Shown here: piece by piece, positions 51,370-59,861 of the stretch | Position numbering within the stretch: position 1 is the first letter of the stretch | Layout: the number at the start of each line of letters is the position of its first letter | Assembly: GCA_030432235.1 (NCBI GenBank) | Contig: JAUIHT010000006.1 | Span: forward strand, 1 to 64,000 | DNA from: Verrucomicrobiia bacterium | Lineage (GTDB): Bacteria; Verrucomicrobiota; Verrucomicrobiia; Opitutales; Cerasicoccaceae | Length of the DNA stretch: 64,000 bases | Direction of reading: 5' to 3' | The notes under the pieces: model-generated | Databases searched by the model: none | What the model was told of the DNA's origin: nothing | The model's input: the letters and a program-made list of their open reading frames with translations, nothing else | Position numbers and translations under genes: made by a program

Positions 51370-51467
51370 CGGGTTTCCTGGGTTCAAGCGTGTCAGGGAT
51401 TCGTTGGTCTCCCTGTAGATGAGTCCAGCATTAGGCAACCTTTGTTCTCACGACAAATGTATGCTTA

Positions 51468-51481
51468 TTCGTTCAGTTGAA
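51468..51481 (-). promoter_or_regulatory. Region-C operator
   Basis: Minus-strand reading TTCAACTGAACGAA, one mismatch from the copy at 51543. Upstream of the CBM-lyase operon. Confidence 0.7.
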
Positions 51482-51542
51482 CGCCGCTTCCGCGAAAAGC
51501 ACAGTCGGCAGCAAATATCGTTAAAGAAAGCACCCCGGCATA

Positions 51543-51556
51543 TTCAACTGTACGAA
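51543..51556 (+). promoter_or_regulatory. Region-C operator
   Basis: TTCAACTGTACGAA, 90 bp before the gene at 51647. With the site at 51468 it brackets the divergent control region. Confidence 0.75.
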
Positions 51557-51646
51557 TCACGGGCCGTTTGCCTCCAGCCCCCTACTTGCGGATAGACGGA
51601 AGACACTTTTGCCTGCCGGCTCACACCGAATCCTGAAAAATCTCTC

Positions 51647-53761
51647 ATGCCAGAATCCCCCGTATCCTCCCATACCGTCTATTCTCCGGAAAATGCCCAT
51701 CCTGCTGTGGCACACGCGGTCCGGCGCCTTCAGCAGGCCGGCCTGGCCTCTGACCGGACCGGGGAGTTACCCGCTGCTCGTGTGGTGGCAGGCACCGCAT
51801 CAGACCTTGGCCTTTCCCCATCGAGTGATCGCGCTTTTGAAGTATTCGAAAAGGACGGACAACTATGGTTCACCGGGGAGCGCCCACGCAGTATGCTCGC
51901 GGGAGTGCTGTATTACCTGCACCATCACGATGCCAACCGGCATCTAGCTCTGCCTTTGAAACGGCGCAGTCCGTATCCTCAGCGACTGATACTGGAAGAC
52001 TTTCCCTTTCATTGCTATCAGCCGATGGGGTTTGATTTCGATGCACGGACGTACGCGGAAAATCTTGTCGCTCTGGGATACACGGCCATGGAATGCAACC
52101 GCTATTCCCGGAAAGAGCCTCTCCGCCACTACTTTGGCGCATATGACTTCACCAACCCCACCTTGGCCGCCGGCGTGTGGACTCCCTGGCACGAGGGCGT
52201 CTGGGAGAGGGAACTGATTGAGGCCAACGCGCAAGAGCTCCGGGCCTGCGTCCAACTGGCGCTCGACTTTGACCTGGAGCCCTCCGTAACCACCTTTCTG
52301 CCACGGCCGTATCCCGAAGCATTCTTCAAAAAGCACCCTCACTTGCGAGGCACCGCGTTTCGCCACGATAAACTCGTCAAAGGCAACCACGACGCGGTTT
52401 ACCGGATCAACTTCGACCTGCCGGAAGGGCAGGATTTTTACCGCGCTGTTTTCACCGGGCTCTTCGACTCTCATCCGGAAATCAAGCACCTGTTCTTCTG
52501 GCACGCCGACCTGGGCGCAGGCTTCAGCGCCGACGAAGACGAGGCTGAAAACCTCAAGGACGGGGCGCGTATCACCGCTTTTCACCGCCTTGTCGACGAA
52601 CTGCTGGTCGAACGCGGCATGAACGCCCAAGTCTGGCTTAATCCCTGGTCCATGCGCGAGGACGCCTTCAACGAACTCAACCGTACGCTACCGGCACGGG
52701 TCGGTTTTGCGGTCAAGGACAACACCGGGTCACCTCATGTACTGGCCTCGATTCCGTCCACCCTGCCCGATTTGACCATTTTTCACTCCGCCATCGGTCA
52801 GTTGCCGGAGACCATTCGCTCCCTCGGCGAAGCTTCGGGTCGCAAAGTCTGCCTGTGCCAGTATCAGGATTTCAGCGAAGACCTCGACCCCATCCTGTCA
52901 GTGCCCCACCCCATACTAACCTACCGCAAGTTCGGTGCGCTACGGCAGTTTGGTCCGGAAGTATCATCGACCAACTGGGGGCTCATCTCGCCGGATCGTG
53001 CGCCCAATACCGTTAATCAGGATGTCATCCGTGAACTGACCTGGGGCGGGGAAACAACCTGCTTTGAACAATTGGCGCCGAGCTTGATGCCGGGCGGTCT
53101 ACCCGCCGAAGCCCGGGATACGGTCCTGGCCGCATGGATGAAGATCGATCTGGCCCTGCGCAACTGGCCCCAATTCTGGTGGCTGCGTCTGCAAGACGGC
53201 GGTCTGCGCTTCCGCTGGTTCATCAAGCCGTTCCTTCTGCACCACGACGACTTACCAGAAGCCGACAAGGCGTACTACCTGCCCCACCAAAGCTACCACA
53301 TCGACTCGGATACACCGTTCGAGGATTGGCTGTTCCTCGACCCGGATCAGGCGCGCGAAGTGGCGCGTCTCTACACGGAAATGATTGAATTGCTGGCCGA
53401 AGCCGAAAAGCTATTTGACGCATTGAGTAATGGCCTAACGGGGATAACGCGCACTTGGATTGAAGGCCAAGTCACCCCGCTCATCTGGTTGCGGCTTTTC
53501 CTGACGACTTACCGGAATCTCTTTCGCTTCCACTGCCTGCCTAAAGACAATAGCCTGACCAAAGAACACTGCCACTGGATTAAGCAGGAAATTGAGAACA
53601 CCGCGGCCATCCGCGCCCATATCGCCCTCTATCCGCAGTCGCTTGTCGTGGCTACGCGCGGACCTTGCGGCATGTGCCTGGGGCCGGACTGGCAGAACGA
53701 TTTTGCCCGCAAGGAGCATCTTTTGAAAACAGTACTTGCCGACTCTATCGCCACAGCCTGA
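51647..53761 (+). CDS. Cytoplasmic glycoside-hydrolase-like protein (GH20/GH67-type N-domain), unassigned
   Basis: 704 residues, no signal peptide. Residues about 15-105 resemble the zincin-like N-terminal domain of GH20 and GH67 enzymes (VVAGTASDLGL, LWFTGERPRSMLAGVLYYL). A barrel-like part then begins LEDFPFHCYQPMGFDFDART, and includes HLFFWHADLGAG and VWLNPWS. No family-specific catalytic pair can be assigned with confidence. It is adjacent to the region-C regulator and has a motif-C site, so it probably hydrolyses imported oligosaccharides. It may represent an uncharacterised GH family. Confidence 0.6.
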   Translation: MPESPVSSHTVYSPENAHPAVAHAVRRLQQAGLASDRTGELPAARVVAGTASDLGLSPSSDRAFEVFEKDGQLWFTGERPRSMLAGVLYYLHHHDANRHLALPLKRRSPYPQRLILEDFPFHCYQPMGFDFDARTYAENLVALGYTAMECNRYSRKEPLRHYFGAYDFTNPTLAAGVWTPWHEGVWERELIEANAQELRACVQLALDFDLEPSVTTFLPRPYPEAFFKKHPHLRGTAFRHDKLVKGNHDAVYRINFDLPEGQDFYRAVFTGLFDSHPEIKHLFFWHADLGAGFSADEDEAENLKDGARITAFHRLVDELLVERGMNAQVWLNPWSMREDAFNELNRTLPARVGFAVKDNTGSPHVLASIPSTLPDLTIFHSAIGQLPETIRSLGEASGRKVCLCQYQDFSEDLDPILSVPHPILTYRKFGALRQFGPEVSSTNWGLISPDRAPNTVNQDVIRELTWGGETTCFEQLAPSLMPGGLPAEARDTVLAAWMKIDLALRNWPQFWWLRLQDGGLRFRWFIKPFLLHHDDLPEADKAYYLPHQSYHIDSDTPFEDWLFLDPDQAREVARLYTEMIELLAEAEKLFDALSNGLTGITRTWIEGQVTPLIWLRLFLTTYRNLFRFHCLPKDNSLTKEHCHWIKQEIENTAAIRAHIALYPQSLVVATRGPCGMCLGPDWQNDFARKEHLLKTVLADSIATA

Positions 53762-53817
53762 GGCAAAAGCGTAACCGGGCTCCCGCACAGCATTCTTGAC
53801 TCGTTCAGGCCCCGGCA

Positions 53818-53831
53818 TTAACACAGTTGAA
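53818..53831 (-). promoter_or_regulatory. Region-C operator (autoregulatory)
   Basis: Minus-strand reading TTCAACTGTGTTAA. It ends 1 bp before the ATG at 53833, so bound regulator would block its own start. Confidence 0.65.
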
Positions 53832-53832
53832 C

Positions 53833-54861
53833 ATGGCAGGTAAGCGGGTAACCCAGCAGGATATCGCCAAAGAACTGGGTGTCCACCGCTCCACTGTTTC
53901 ACTTGCCCTGCGAAACAGTCCGAATCTGCCACTCAAGACGCGACAGCAGATTTTAGCCATGGCGGAAAAGCTGGGGTATCGTCCCGACCCCATGCTCTCA
54001 GCCCTGGCCGCCTACCGTGAACGCAATCGACCTCAGGAATTCGAAGGCACCCTGGCTTGGTTGTTCAACAGCGTGGGTGGCTTCGACTGGAAAACTGGGC
54101 CACTCTATCTGCAATATTTTGCCGGGGCTAAAGAGCAGTCGCAAAAACGGGGATACCGCCTGGAAGTGTTCGATATGAATACCACCGGCATGACACCCAA
54201 ACGGATGGCCAGCATATTGCAGGCACGGAATATCCAAGGCATCCTTGTCTGCCCACAACCCACTGACTACGGGGAAATCAACCTGCCCTGGGAGTATTTC
54301 TCCGCCGTAACATTCGGTTACACCTTGAAGTGGCCGAATCTCCACCGCATCACTGCCACACAGTTCCGGGGAGTAACCGCCATTTATAACCAGTTGCGTG
54401 AGCTGGGTTACGAACGCATCGGAATTGCCCTGACCGACCAGGTAAATCAACGCACGGATCAAAACTATCTCGCCGCCTACGTCACGGACGAGTATCGGCA
54501 CTCCCGCTCCTTTGCTATCCCGCCCCTCAAAGCCAACCTCAAAGTGGAACCCGAAGCCCTCATTGAGTGGATAGAAAAATACCGCGTCGAGGTCGTCATT
54601 TCGCCGGACATCAGACCCTTGGGCATCCTTCAAAAACATGGCGTGCGTGTACCCGAGGAGGTCGGCCTGGCCAGTTGCAGTGTGGAGTCAATGAATTCGG
54701 AAATCAGTGGCATTTGCGAAAACTCCATTGAGATTGGTTCTACTGCGGTGGACTTTCTTGTAGCCATGATTCATCGGGGTGAAAACGGCATCCCCACCCA
54801 CCCCTATCACGTATTGGTGGAGGGCAGTTGGTGTCCGGGTAAAACCATTCGACGGGCGTAG
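53833..54861 (+). CDS. LacI-type regulator (region C) with atypical hinge
   Basis: 342 residues. HTH VTQQDIAKELGVHRSTVSLA, then RPDPMLSALAAYRERNRPQE in place of the canonical hinge helix, and a LacI-type effector domain (TLAWLFNS, GILVCPQP, ELGYERIGIAL). This hinge form is common in Verrucomicrobial LacI-like proteins. Start at ATG 53833 rather than the TTG two codons earlier. The associated palindrome has an ACTGTG core with no central CpG, in line with the altered hinge. Probably represses region C until an oligosaccharide is bound. Confidence 0.88.
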   Translation: MAGKRVTQQDIAKELGVHRSTVSLALRNSPNLPLKTRQQILAMAEKLGYRPDPMLSALAAYRERNRPQEFEGTLAWLFNSVGGFDWKTGPLYLQYFAGAKEQSQKRGYRLEVFDMNTTGMTPKRMASILQARNIQGILVCPQPTDYGEINLPWEYFSAVTFGYTLKWPNLHRITATQFRGVTAIYNQLRELGYERIGIALTDQVNQRTDQNYLAAYVTDEYRHSRSFAIPPLKANLKVEPEALIEWIEKYRVEVVISPDIRPLGILQKHGVRVPEEVGLASCSVESMNSEISGICENSIEIGSTAVDFLVAMIHRGENGIPTHPYHVLVEGSWCPGKTIRRA

Positions 54862-54862
54862 G

Positions 54863-54876
54863 TTCGACTGTGTGAA
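54863..54876 (+). promoter_or_regulatory. Region-C operator
   Basis: TTCGACTGTGTGAA, directly after the regulator gene and 55 bp before the dehydrogenase start. Confidence 0.75.
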
Positions 54877-54930
54877 TATTAGGCGGGTCGCTCCTACCTC
54901 CCCCGGTGTGTTTACTCCGGCTCATAATCA

Positions 54931-55968
54931 ATGAACGGAGTCTATCCCGAAGAAAAACCCGCAGTACCCCTGTGCCAGGACAATGAACGACTGGGCGTTG
55001 CCTTGGCTGACTGGGAGTATCCGCTTTTCTTTCCAAACGGTCTCGATCTGGGAGAGGCGGAATCCCAACTGAATGTCTCACTAGGGGCTTGGCAGTCCAG
55101 TCTGGAAGCGGCGAACCCGACTTGTCTATTGACCGGCTGGGGCACTCCTCCCCTGCCAGAGGCCTGGTTGGCAAGTAAACAGTGTCGACTGAAGTATATC
55201 TGTAATGTAACCGGTTCGATACGGCGGGCAGTCCCCCGGAGCTTCATCGAAAGAGGTGGTTGGGTAACCAACTGGGGCAATCTGTGCGCTATCCAGGTCG
55301 CCGAGCATGCGCTGCTGCTGGCTTTGTCAGCCTCACGCAATCAACCTGCTTGGCGAAGTTTCATGGCGGAGCCGCGGGAAACACGTTTCTGGCCGGATCT
55401 GCAAACACGCACGCTCTTTCACCGGCAGATCGGCATTCATGGCTTCGGCAATGTTGCACGCAATCTGGTTCGCCTGCTGAAACCGTTCCAAGCCACGATC
55501 AAGGCCTACTCGGCAGGCGTACCGGCCTCCTTGATGGAGGAGATGGGCGTCACTCAGGTAGCATCCCTGCGGGAACTCTTTGACGGCAGCGACGTCATTT
55601 TCGAATGTGAAGCCCTCACCGAGCAGTCCATTAACAGTGTCGATGCGGAACTTCTGGCGCGCTTGTCTGACGGCGCAGTCTTTGTCAATGTCGGGCGGGG
55701 ACGTGTCGTTTCGGAAGCCGCCCTGGTGGCTGAGGCTGCATCGGGCAGACTACGAGTCGCCGTAGACGTCTGCGAGGCAGAACCACATTACCTCCACTCG
55801 GACATCATGGAAACGCCGGAAATCATCCTGTCGCCGCATATCGCCGGCCCTACCGTGGATCAATTTCCCAATCTTGGCCAGCATGCCCGCCATAACCTGC
55901 AGCGCTACCTAAGGGGAGAACATCCGAATGGCCTCATCGACTTGGAAAACTATGATCGTTCAACCTGA
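54931..55968 (+). CDS. D-isomer-specific 2-hydroxyacid dehydrogenase
   Basis: 345 residues, cytoplasmic. NAD-binding motif HGFGNVAR near residue 170, catalytic Arg at R256 (NVGRGRVV), Glu at E284 (CEAEP) and His at H303 (SPHIAG), all present. It interconverts a 2-keto acid and a D-2-hydroxy acid with NAD(H). In a uronate cluster this could reduce a keto acid from unsaturated uronate breakdown, but the substrate is inferred. Own motif-C operator upstream. Confidence 0.88.
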   Translation: MNGVYPEEKPAVPLCQDNERLGVALADWEYPLFFPNGLDLGEAESQLNVSLGAWQSSLEAANPTCLLTGWGTPPLPEAWLASKQCRLKYICNVTGSIRRAVPRSFIERGGWVTNWGNLCAIQVAEHALLLALSASRNQPAWRSFMAEPRETRFWPDLQTRTLFHRQIGIHGFGNVARNLVRLLKPFQATIKAYSAGVPASLMEEMGVTQVASLRELFDGSDVIFECEALTEQSINSVDAELLARLSDGAVFVNVGRGRVVSEAALVAEAASGRLRVAVDVCEAEPHYLHSDIMETPEIILSPHIAGPTVDQFPNLGQHARHNLQRYLRGEHPNGLIDLENYDRST

Positions 55969-55979
55969 AACCCGCCTTA

Positions 55980-55993
55980 TTCGATTGTGTGAA
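55980..55993 (+). promoter_or_regulatory. Region-C operator
   Basis: TTCGATTGTGTGAA, 220 bp before the PEP-CTERM gene at 56214 and just after the dehydrogenase stop. Confidence 0.7.
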
Positions 55994-56213
55994 CTGTAAG
56001 CCGGTTGCTGCCCCAAGCCACACAAACTATTGTTTGTGAATCGTATATCCCTTTCGTATTCGCCCTTAGTACACGATGAACCCTTCAACCCCATTCCCAC
56101 GGACCAAGCGGTAAAAACCGGCTCCCGATGTAAACCTTACTTTCATTTCGTGCATCGTATGTAACGACTAAAACCAAAGGCGGCGCTGGTGCTGCCAGAA
56201 CACCTCAAAATCC

Positions 56214-57083
56214 ATGAAAAAATACTCCTCGCTTCCAACCACCCTTCTGTTCGCCCTGCTTGCAGGCGGCATTGCCTGTTCCAACGCAACCGCTGTTGAT
56301 CTCCTCAACGACGGATTCGACAACGGCTCTCTCGGACCGCAAGACCTCCCCAACACAGCCCAATGGTACGGCTCCGGCGCAAGCAACGCCACCGCATCCG
56401 CAGGCTCCATGACGCTCGACACCGACGGCGGCACGACCTCCGGCATGGTCACCGGTTACTTTACCGACACTGGAGCATACGCCATCGGCACCGGCGAAAC
56501 CATGACGCTGACTATCAACTTCAGCGTCTCCGGCGTCGACTCCTCCACCGGCTATTTCCGCCTCGGGCTGCTCAACTCGGTCAGCGATTCCAAGCGCATC
56601 AGCGCCCAGAACGAAGGCAGTAACAACAGCCAGTTCAGCAACTACACCGGCTATGCCATGTTTACCAATCTGGCTTCCTTCAATAACAACATTGGTTTGT
56701 ACAAGCGCGACAGTGCCAACACCGGCCTGATCAACGCAGCAGGCGCTTACACCGCGTTAGGCAGCAGTGGCTCTCCCTTCAGCCTTGAGAACGCCACCAG
56801 CTACACCGGCACGTTCTCACTACAAAATACCGGTTCCAGCATTATCGTCACGCAAAGCTTTACCGGCGGTAGCCTCAGTGGCATCACCCATTCCCTGACA
56901 GACACCAGTTCCATCTACACCGATTTCAACACAGTGGCGGTTACCATCCAGTCCTCCGCTGCCAACAGCATAACCTTCGACAATATCTCGGTCTCCGTTG
57001 TGCCCGAGCCGGGTACCAGCGCCCTGCTCCTGGCCGGCGTACTGGGATTGGGCGCCATGATCCTGCGCCGCCGTACCGCCTGA
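56214..57083 (+). CDS. PEP-CTERM protein (region C)
   Basis: 289 residues. Signal peptide MKKYSSLPTTLLFALLAGG... ending near SNATA, a Gly/Ser/Thr/Asn-rich beta-sandwich body, and the C-terminal VPEPGTSALLLAGVLGLGAM followed by RRRTA, a textbook exosortase signal. The N-terminal DLLNDGFDNGSLG resembles the start of the region-A protein at 23597, hinting at a shared LamG-like fold. Followed by a pseudopilin with its own motif-C site. Confidence 0.88.
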   Translation: MKKYSSLPTTLLFALLAGGIACSNATAVDLLNDGFDNGSLGPQDLPNTAQWYGSGASNATASAGSMTLDTDGGTTSGMVTGYFTDTGAYAIGTGETMTLTINFSVSGVDSSTGYFRLGLLNSVSDSKRISAQNEGSNNSQFSNYTGYAMFTNLASFNNNIGLYKRDSANTGLINAAGAYTALGSSGSPFSLENATSYTGTFSLQNTGSSIIVTQSFTGGSLSGITHSLTDTSSIYTDFNTVAVTIQSSAANSITFDNISVSVVPEPGTSALLLAGVLGLGAMILRRRTA

Positions 57084-57137
57084 AAATACAGACACGAAAG
57101 CACCAGCAAGAAGAATCAAGGAACAAGCAGCGAGCCA

Positions 57138-57151
57138 TTCAACTGTGCGAA
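57138..57151 (+). promoter_or_regulatory. Region-C operator
   Basis: TTCAACTGTGCGAA, 48 bp before the pseudopilin ATG at 57200. Confidence 0.75.
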
Positions 57152-57199
57152 CTACCATGGATTTGAGAAGTATCGCTATTGCCCTATCTTAATAGTCAC

Positions 57200-57895
57200 A
57201 TGCCCCACACCCCCTCCATTCGTTGCCGTCAACGTTCCGGTTTCTCGATAATCGAGTTACTGGTCGTGATTGCCGTCGTGGCGATCCTGACGGCGATCCT
57301 GATTCCCATTACGGGCAAAATTCGGGGCCGCTCGATGGTGGTGCAGGACGTCAACAATCTGCGCCAAGTCGGCATGGGCATACAGTTCTACGCCCAGGAA
57401 AACGAGCAGACCCTACCAGGTCCTTTGTACGTCACCCAACTCACCCATTACGAGAAGAACCGTTTCCCCGGGCACTTGGCCGGGATTCTCGCCGAATATG
57501 TCGGCGCGCCTCCGCCTGACGATCAACTGCGCGAATTGGAGATGATGGTAGACCCGGCCTGGAGACAGGCAGCCGAAGACCCGGATGACTACCACTCTGT
57601 CTGCTATCGGGTCGTGCAATTAAAACCGAGCATGGCCTCTGCAAGCTTCATCAAAAATCAAAGTATTTTCGGCTATGCCGATTATAAAGGCGATGATATT
57701 AGCAAGAAAACCCCACTCAAACTTAACCAAATCCCTGAGACCGTTTCCCTCGCTGATATCCCGACCCTAACGAACAATAACATGAGTGAACTCGGCGGAT
57801 TGCCCTCTCATGGAGATCGCCGCAACGTGCTCTTTCTGGACGGGCATGTGGATACGTTCATGATTAGCGAACCGGAGTTCACCTTGTATTACTGA
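57200..57895 (+). CDS. Type II secretion/type IV pilin-like pseudopilin (region C)
   Basis: 231 residues from ATG 57200. Short leader RQRSG then FSIIELLVVIAVVAILTAIL: canonical prepilin site with Gly at -1 (residue 14) and Glu at +5 (E19). The C-terminus has LPSHGDRRNVLFLDGHVDTF, the H-x-DG-like ending typical of Verrucomicrobial and planctomycetal pseudopilins. Similar in design to the region-A protein at 24574, including KIRGRSMVVQDVNNLRQVGM matched by KVRLSADKAEASQMLRHLGM there. Probably transcribed with the symporter that follows 91 bp later. Confidence 0.85.
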   Translation: MPHTPSIRCRQRSGFSIIELLVVIAVVAILTAILIPITGKIRGRSMVVQDVNNLRQVGMGIQFYAQENEQTLPGPLYVTQLTHYEKNRFPGHLAGILAEYVGAPPPDDQLRELEMMVDPAWRQAAEDPDDYHSVCYRVVQLKPSMASASFIKNQSIFGYADYKGDDISKKTPLKLNQIPETVSLADIPTLTNNNMSELGGLPSHGDRRNVLFLDGHVDTFMISEPEFTLYY

Positions 57896-57986
57896 CGCTC
57901 CGCCGCGCGCCGTCCACATCGACTTGAAACCAACGCATGCCGCCTGGCCTTTACCAGTTCGGCTGGCGTAAGCTTTTTCACCTTTC

Positions 57987-59729
57987 ATGACCTCCCCCAC
58001 CATCAACCCAGCCATTGAATATGGAGTGATCATCGCCTACCTGCTGCTGATGATCGCCATCGGCATCGTCTTCCGGAGTTTCAACAAAAACTCCGGTGAC
58101 TACTTCCGCGGCGGTTCACAAGCCACCTGGTGGATGGTCGGCATGAGCTGTTTCATGACCGGCGTCAGCGCAGTCACCTTCACCGGTAACGGAGGCGCAG
58201 CTTATGAGGCGGGCTGGAGCGTACTCGCGATTTATCTGGGCAACTTTGCCGGAATGGTGGCTCAAGCCGTCCTGCTGGCACCTTGGTTCCGGCAGATGCG
58301 GGCCACCACGTTTCCGGAGATCATCCGGGAACGCTTCGGCGTGAGCACCCAGCAACTGCTCGCCTATATTAAGATATTCACCTTTACCGCCTACGCCGCG
58401 CTTTGGTTGTTTGGGCTCGCCGTATTCAGTTCATCCGTCTTCGGATTACCCATCCATATCGTCATTCCCGTGCTGGGCATCGTGGCTCTGTTTTACTCTA
58501 CCATGGGGGGGAAATGGGCAGTCCTGGCCGCGGACTTCGTGCAGGGCCTCATCATGATGTCCATGTGTGTGTTGGTCAGTATCCTTTGCCTGATCAAACT
58601 CGGAGGTATCGACGGATTTTTCACCAGTATCAACGACATGGGGCTGACCGAAACTTTTTCGCCGCTCAAAGGCGAAGGGCTGAGCCCCAAAAAACTCTAC
58701 ACCACCGGCTGGTTCTGGGCAGCCCTTATCATGTCGTTTATCTTCAATTGCGGCGCCACTAATGCCGTCAAGTTCTTCTCCGTCAAGGACGGCCGGGAGG
58801 CGCGATTGGCCGCCGCACTGAGTGCAGTCCTGATGCTACTAGGGGTCATCTTCTGGTTCATCCCGCCGATGGCAGCACGCTTGCTTTATTCCGCCCAGGT
58901 AGAAGGCATGCCCTTGGGCACTCCTGCGGAAGCGGCCTTCGCTGTAACCAGCATGCAATTGCTACCCAACGGCCTGATCGGCATGATGGTTGTCGCCATG
59001 TTCTCCGCCACGATGAGCTCGATGGATGCCGGCATCAACGGCAACGCCGCCATCGTAGTCAAGGATGTCATCCCCGCTATCCGCAATCGCTTGAAAATGC
59101 CCGAGGCAACCGAGAAGACATTACTGTTGTGGGGACGCATCGCCACCCTGGCTTGTGGCATGGCCATCGTATTCCTGGCAGAGTACCTATCCATGCAACG
59201 CCAGATGGGTATTTTTGAAATCGTCATCAACTTTGGCGCTATAGTCACCGTCCCCATTGTCATTCCGACAGTGCTCTGTCTGTTTATTCGCCGAGCGCCT
59301 TCCTGGTCGGCAATGTTTTCCATGTTCTGCGCCGCTATGGTTCCGCTTTGGGATTTGATTGATTCGGCCACATGGAGCTTCGAGTTCCGCACTGCCCTGA
59401 CCATTGCCGTAAGTGTCGCAAGTTTTCTGTTCTCAATGCTGTTCTGGCGGCGTAGCAGCGCAGCTTACCGTCAGCAGGTCAACCGCTTCTTCGAAAAAAT
59501 GCACACACCGGTCGATTTCAAACATGAGGTCGGCCAAGGAAGCGATCATCGCCAAATGACGCTTATGGGACGATTCAGCCTGGCCGTTGCCGCATTCGTG
59601 GCCTTGCTGCTCTTCCTGCCCAACACCGGTAGCGGCAGGCTCTGCATACTGGTGCTGGCATTATTTATGGGAGGGGTCGGCGCCTTGCTCTGTTACGCCG
59701 GTAGCAAAAACAGACAAAAAGCCCCGTGA
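57987..59729 (+). CDS. SSS-family sodium:solute symporter (region C)
   Basis: 580 residues, inner membrane, with about 13-14 hydrophobic helices. Family blocks are DYFRGGSQATWWMVGMSCF and FSATMSSMDAGINGNAAIVVKD, near the sodium-site helices. It resembles the sugar-transporting branch of the family. It is the likely importer for region C. The stop codon TGA at 59727-59729 is formed by the first bases of dispersed repeat copy 5, so the C-terminal end may have been changed by the repeat. Confidence 0.87.
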   Translation: MTSPTINPAIEYGVIIAYLLLMIAIGIVFRSFNKNSGDYFRGGSQATWWMVGMSCFMTGVSAVTFTGNGGAAYEAGWSVLAIYLGNFAGMVAQAVLLAPWFRQMRATTFPEIIRERFGVSTQQLLAYIKIFTFTAYAALWLFGLAVFSSSVFGLPIHIVIPVLGIVALFYSTMGGKWAVLAADFVQGLIMMSMCVLVSILCLIKLGGIDGFFTSINDMGLTETFSPLKGEGLSPKKLYTTGWFWAALIMSFIFNCGATNAVKFFSVKDGREARLAAALSAVLMLLGVIFWFIPPMAARLLYSAQVEGMPLGTPAEAAFAVTSMQLLPNGLIGMMVVAMFSATMSSMDAGINGNAAIVVKDVIPAIRNRLKMPEATEKTLLLWGRIATLACGMAIVFLAEYLSMQRQMGIFEIVINFGAIVTVPIVIPTVLCLFIRRAPSWSAMFSMFCAAMVPLWDLIDSATWSFEFRTALTIAVSVASFLFSMLFWRRSSAAYRQQVNRFFEKMHTPVDFKHEVGQGSDHRQMTLMGRFSLAVAAFVALLLFLPNTGSGRLCILVLALFMGGVGALLCYAGSKNRQKAP

Positions 59730-59841
59730 TTGAAATGGGACAAACCGAAACAACCGGACTCCCAACAAAGTAGCGTCTTGCGAGCTGCTAACTACTTTGC
59801 TCCAATTTCAATCCGTTCAACCTTTCACAGATGTATGGCAG
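59726..59841 (+). repeat. Dispersed hairpin repeat, copy 5
   Basis: GTGATTGAAAT at the start, CCAATTTCAATCCG near the end, then a diverged tail. This is the most divergent copy; the middle pairing is weaker. It overlaps the symporter stop codon and fills the space between two convergent genes. Confidence 0.75.
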
Positions 59842-59861
59842 CAAGGATTGTTCTGGTTACC

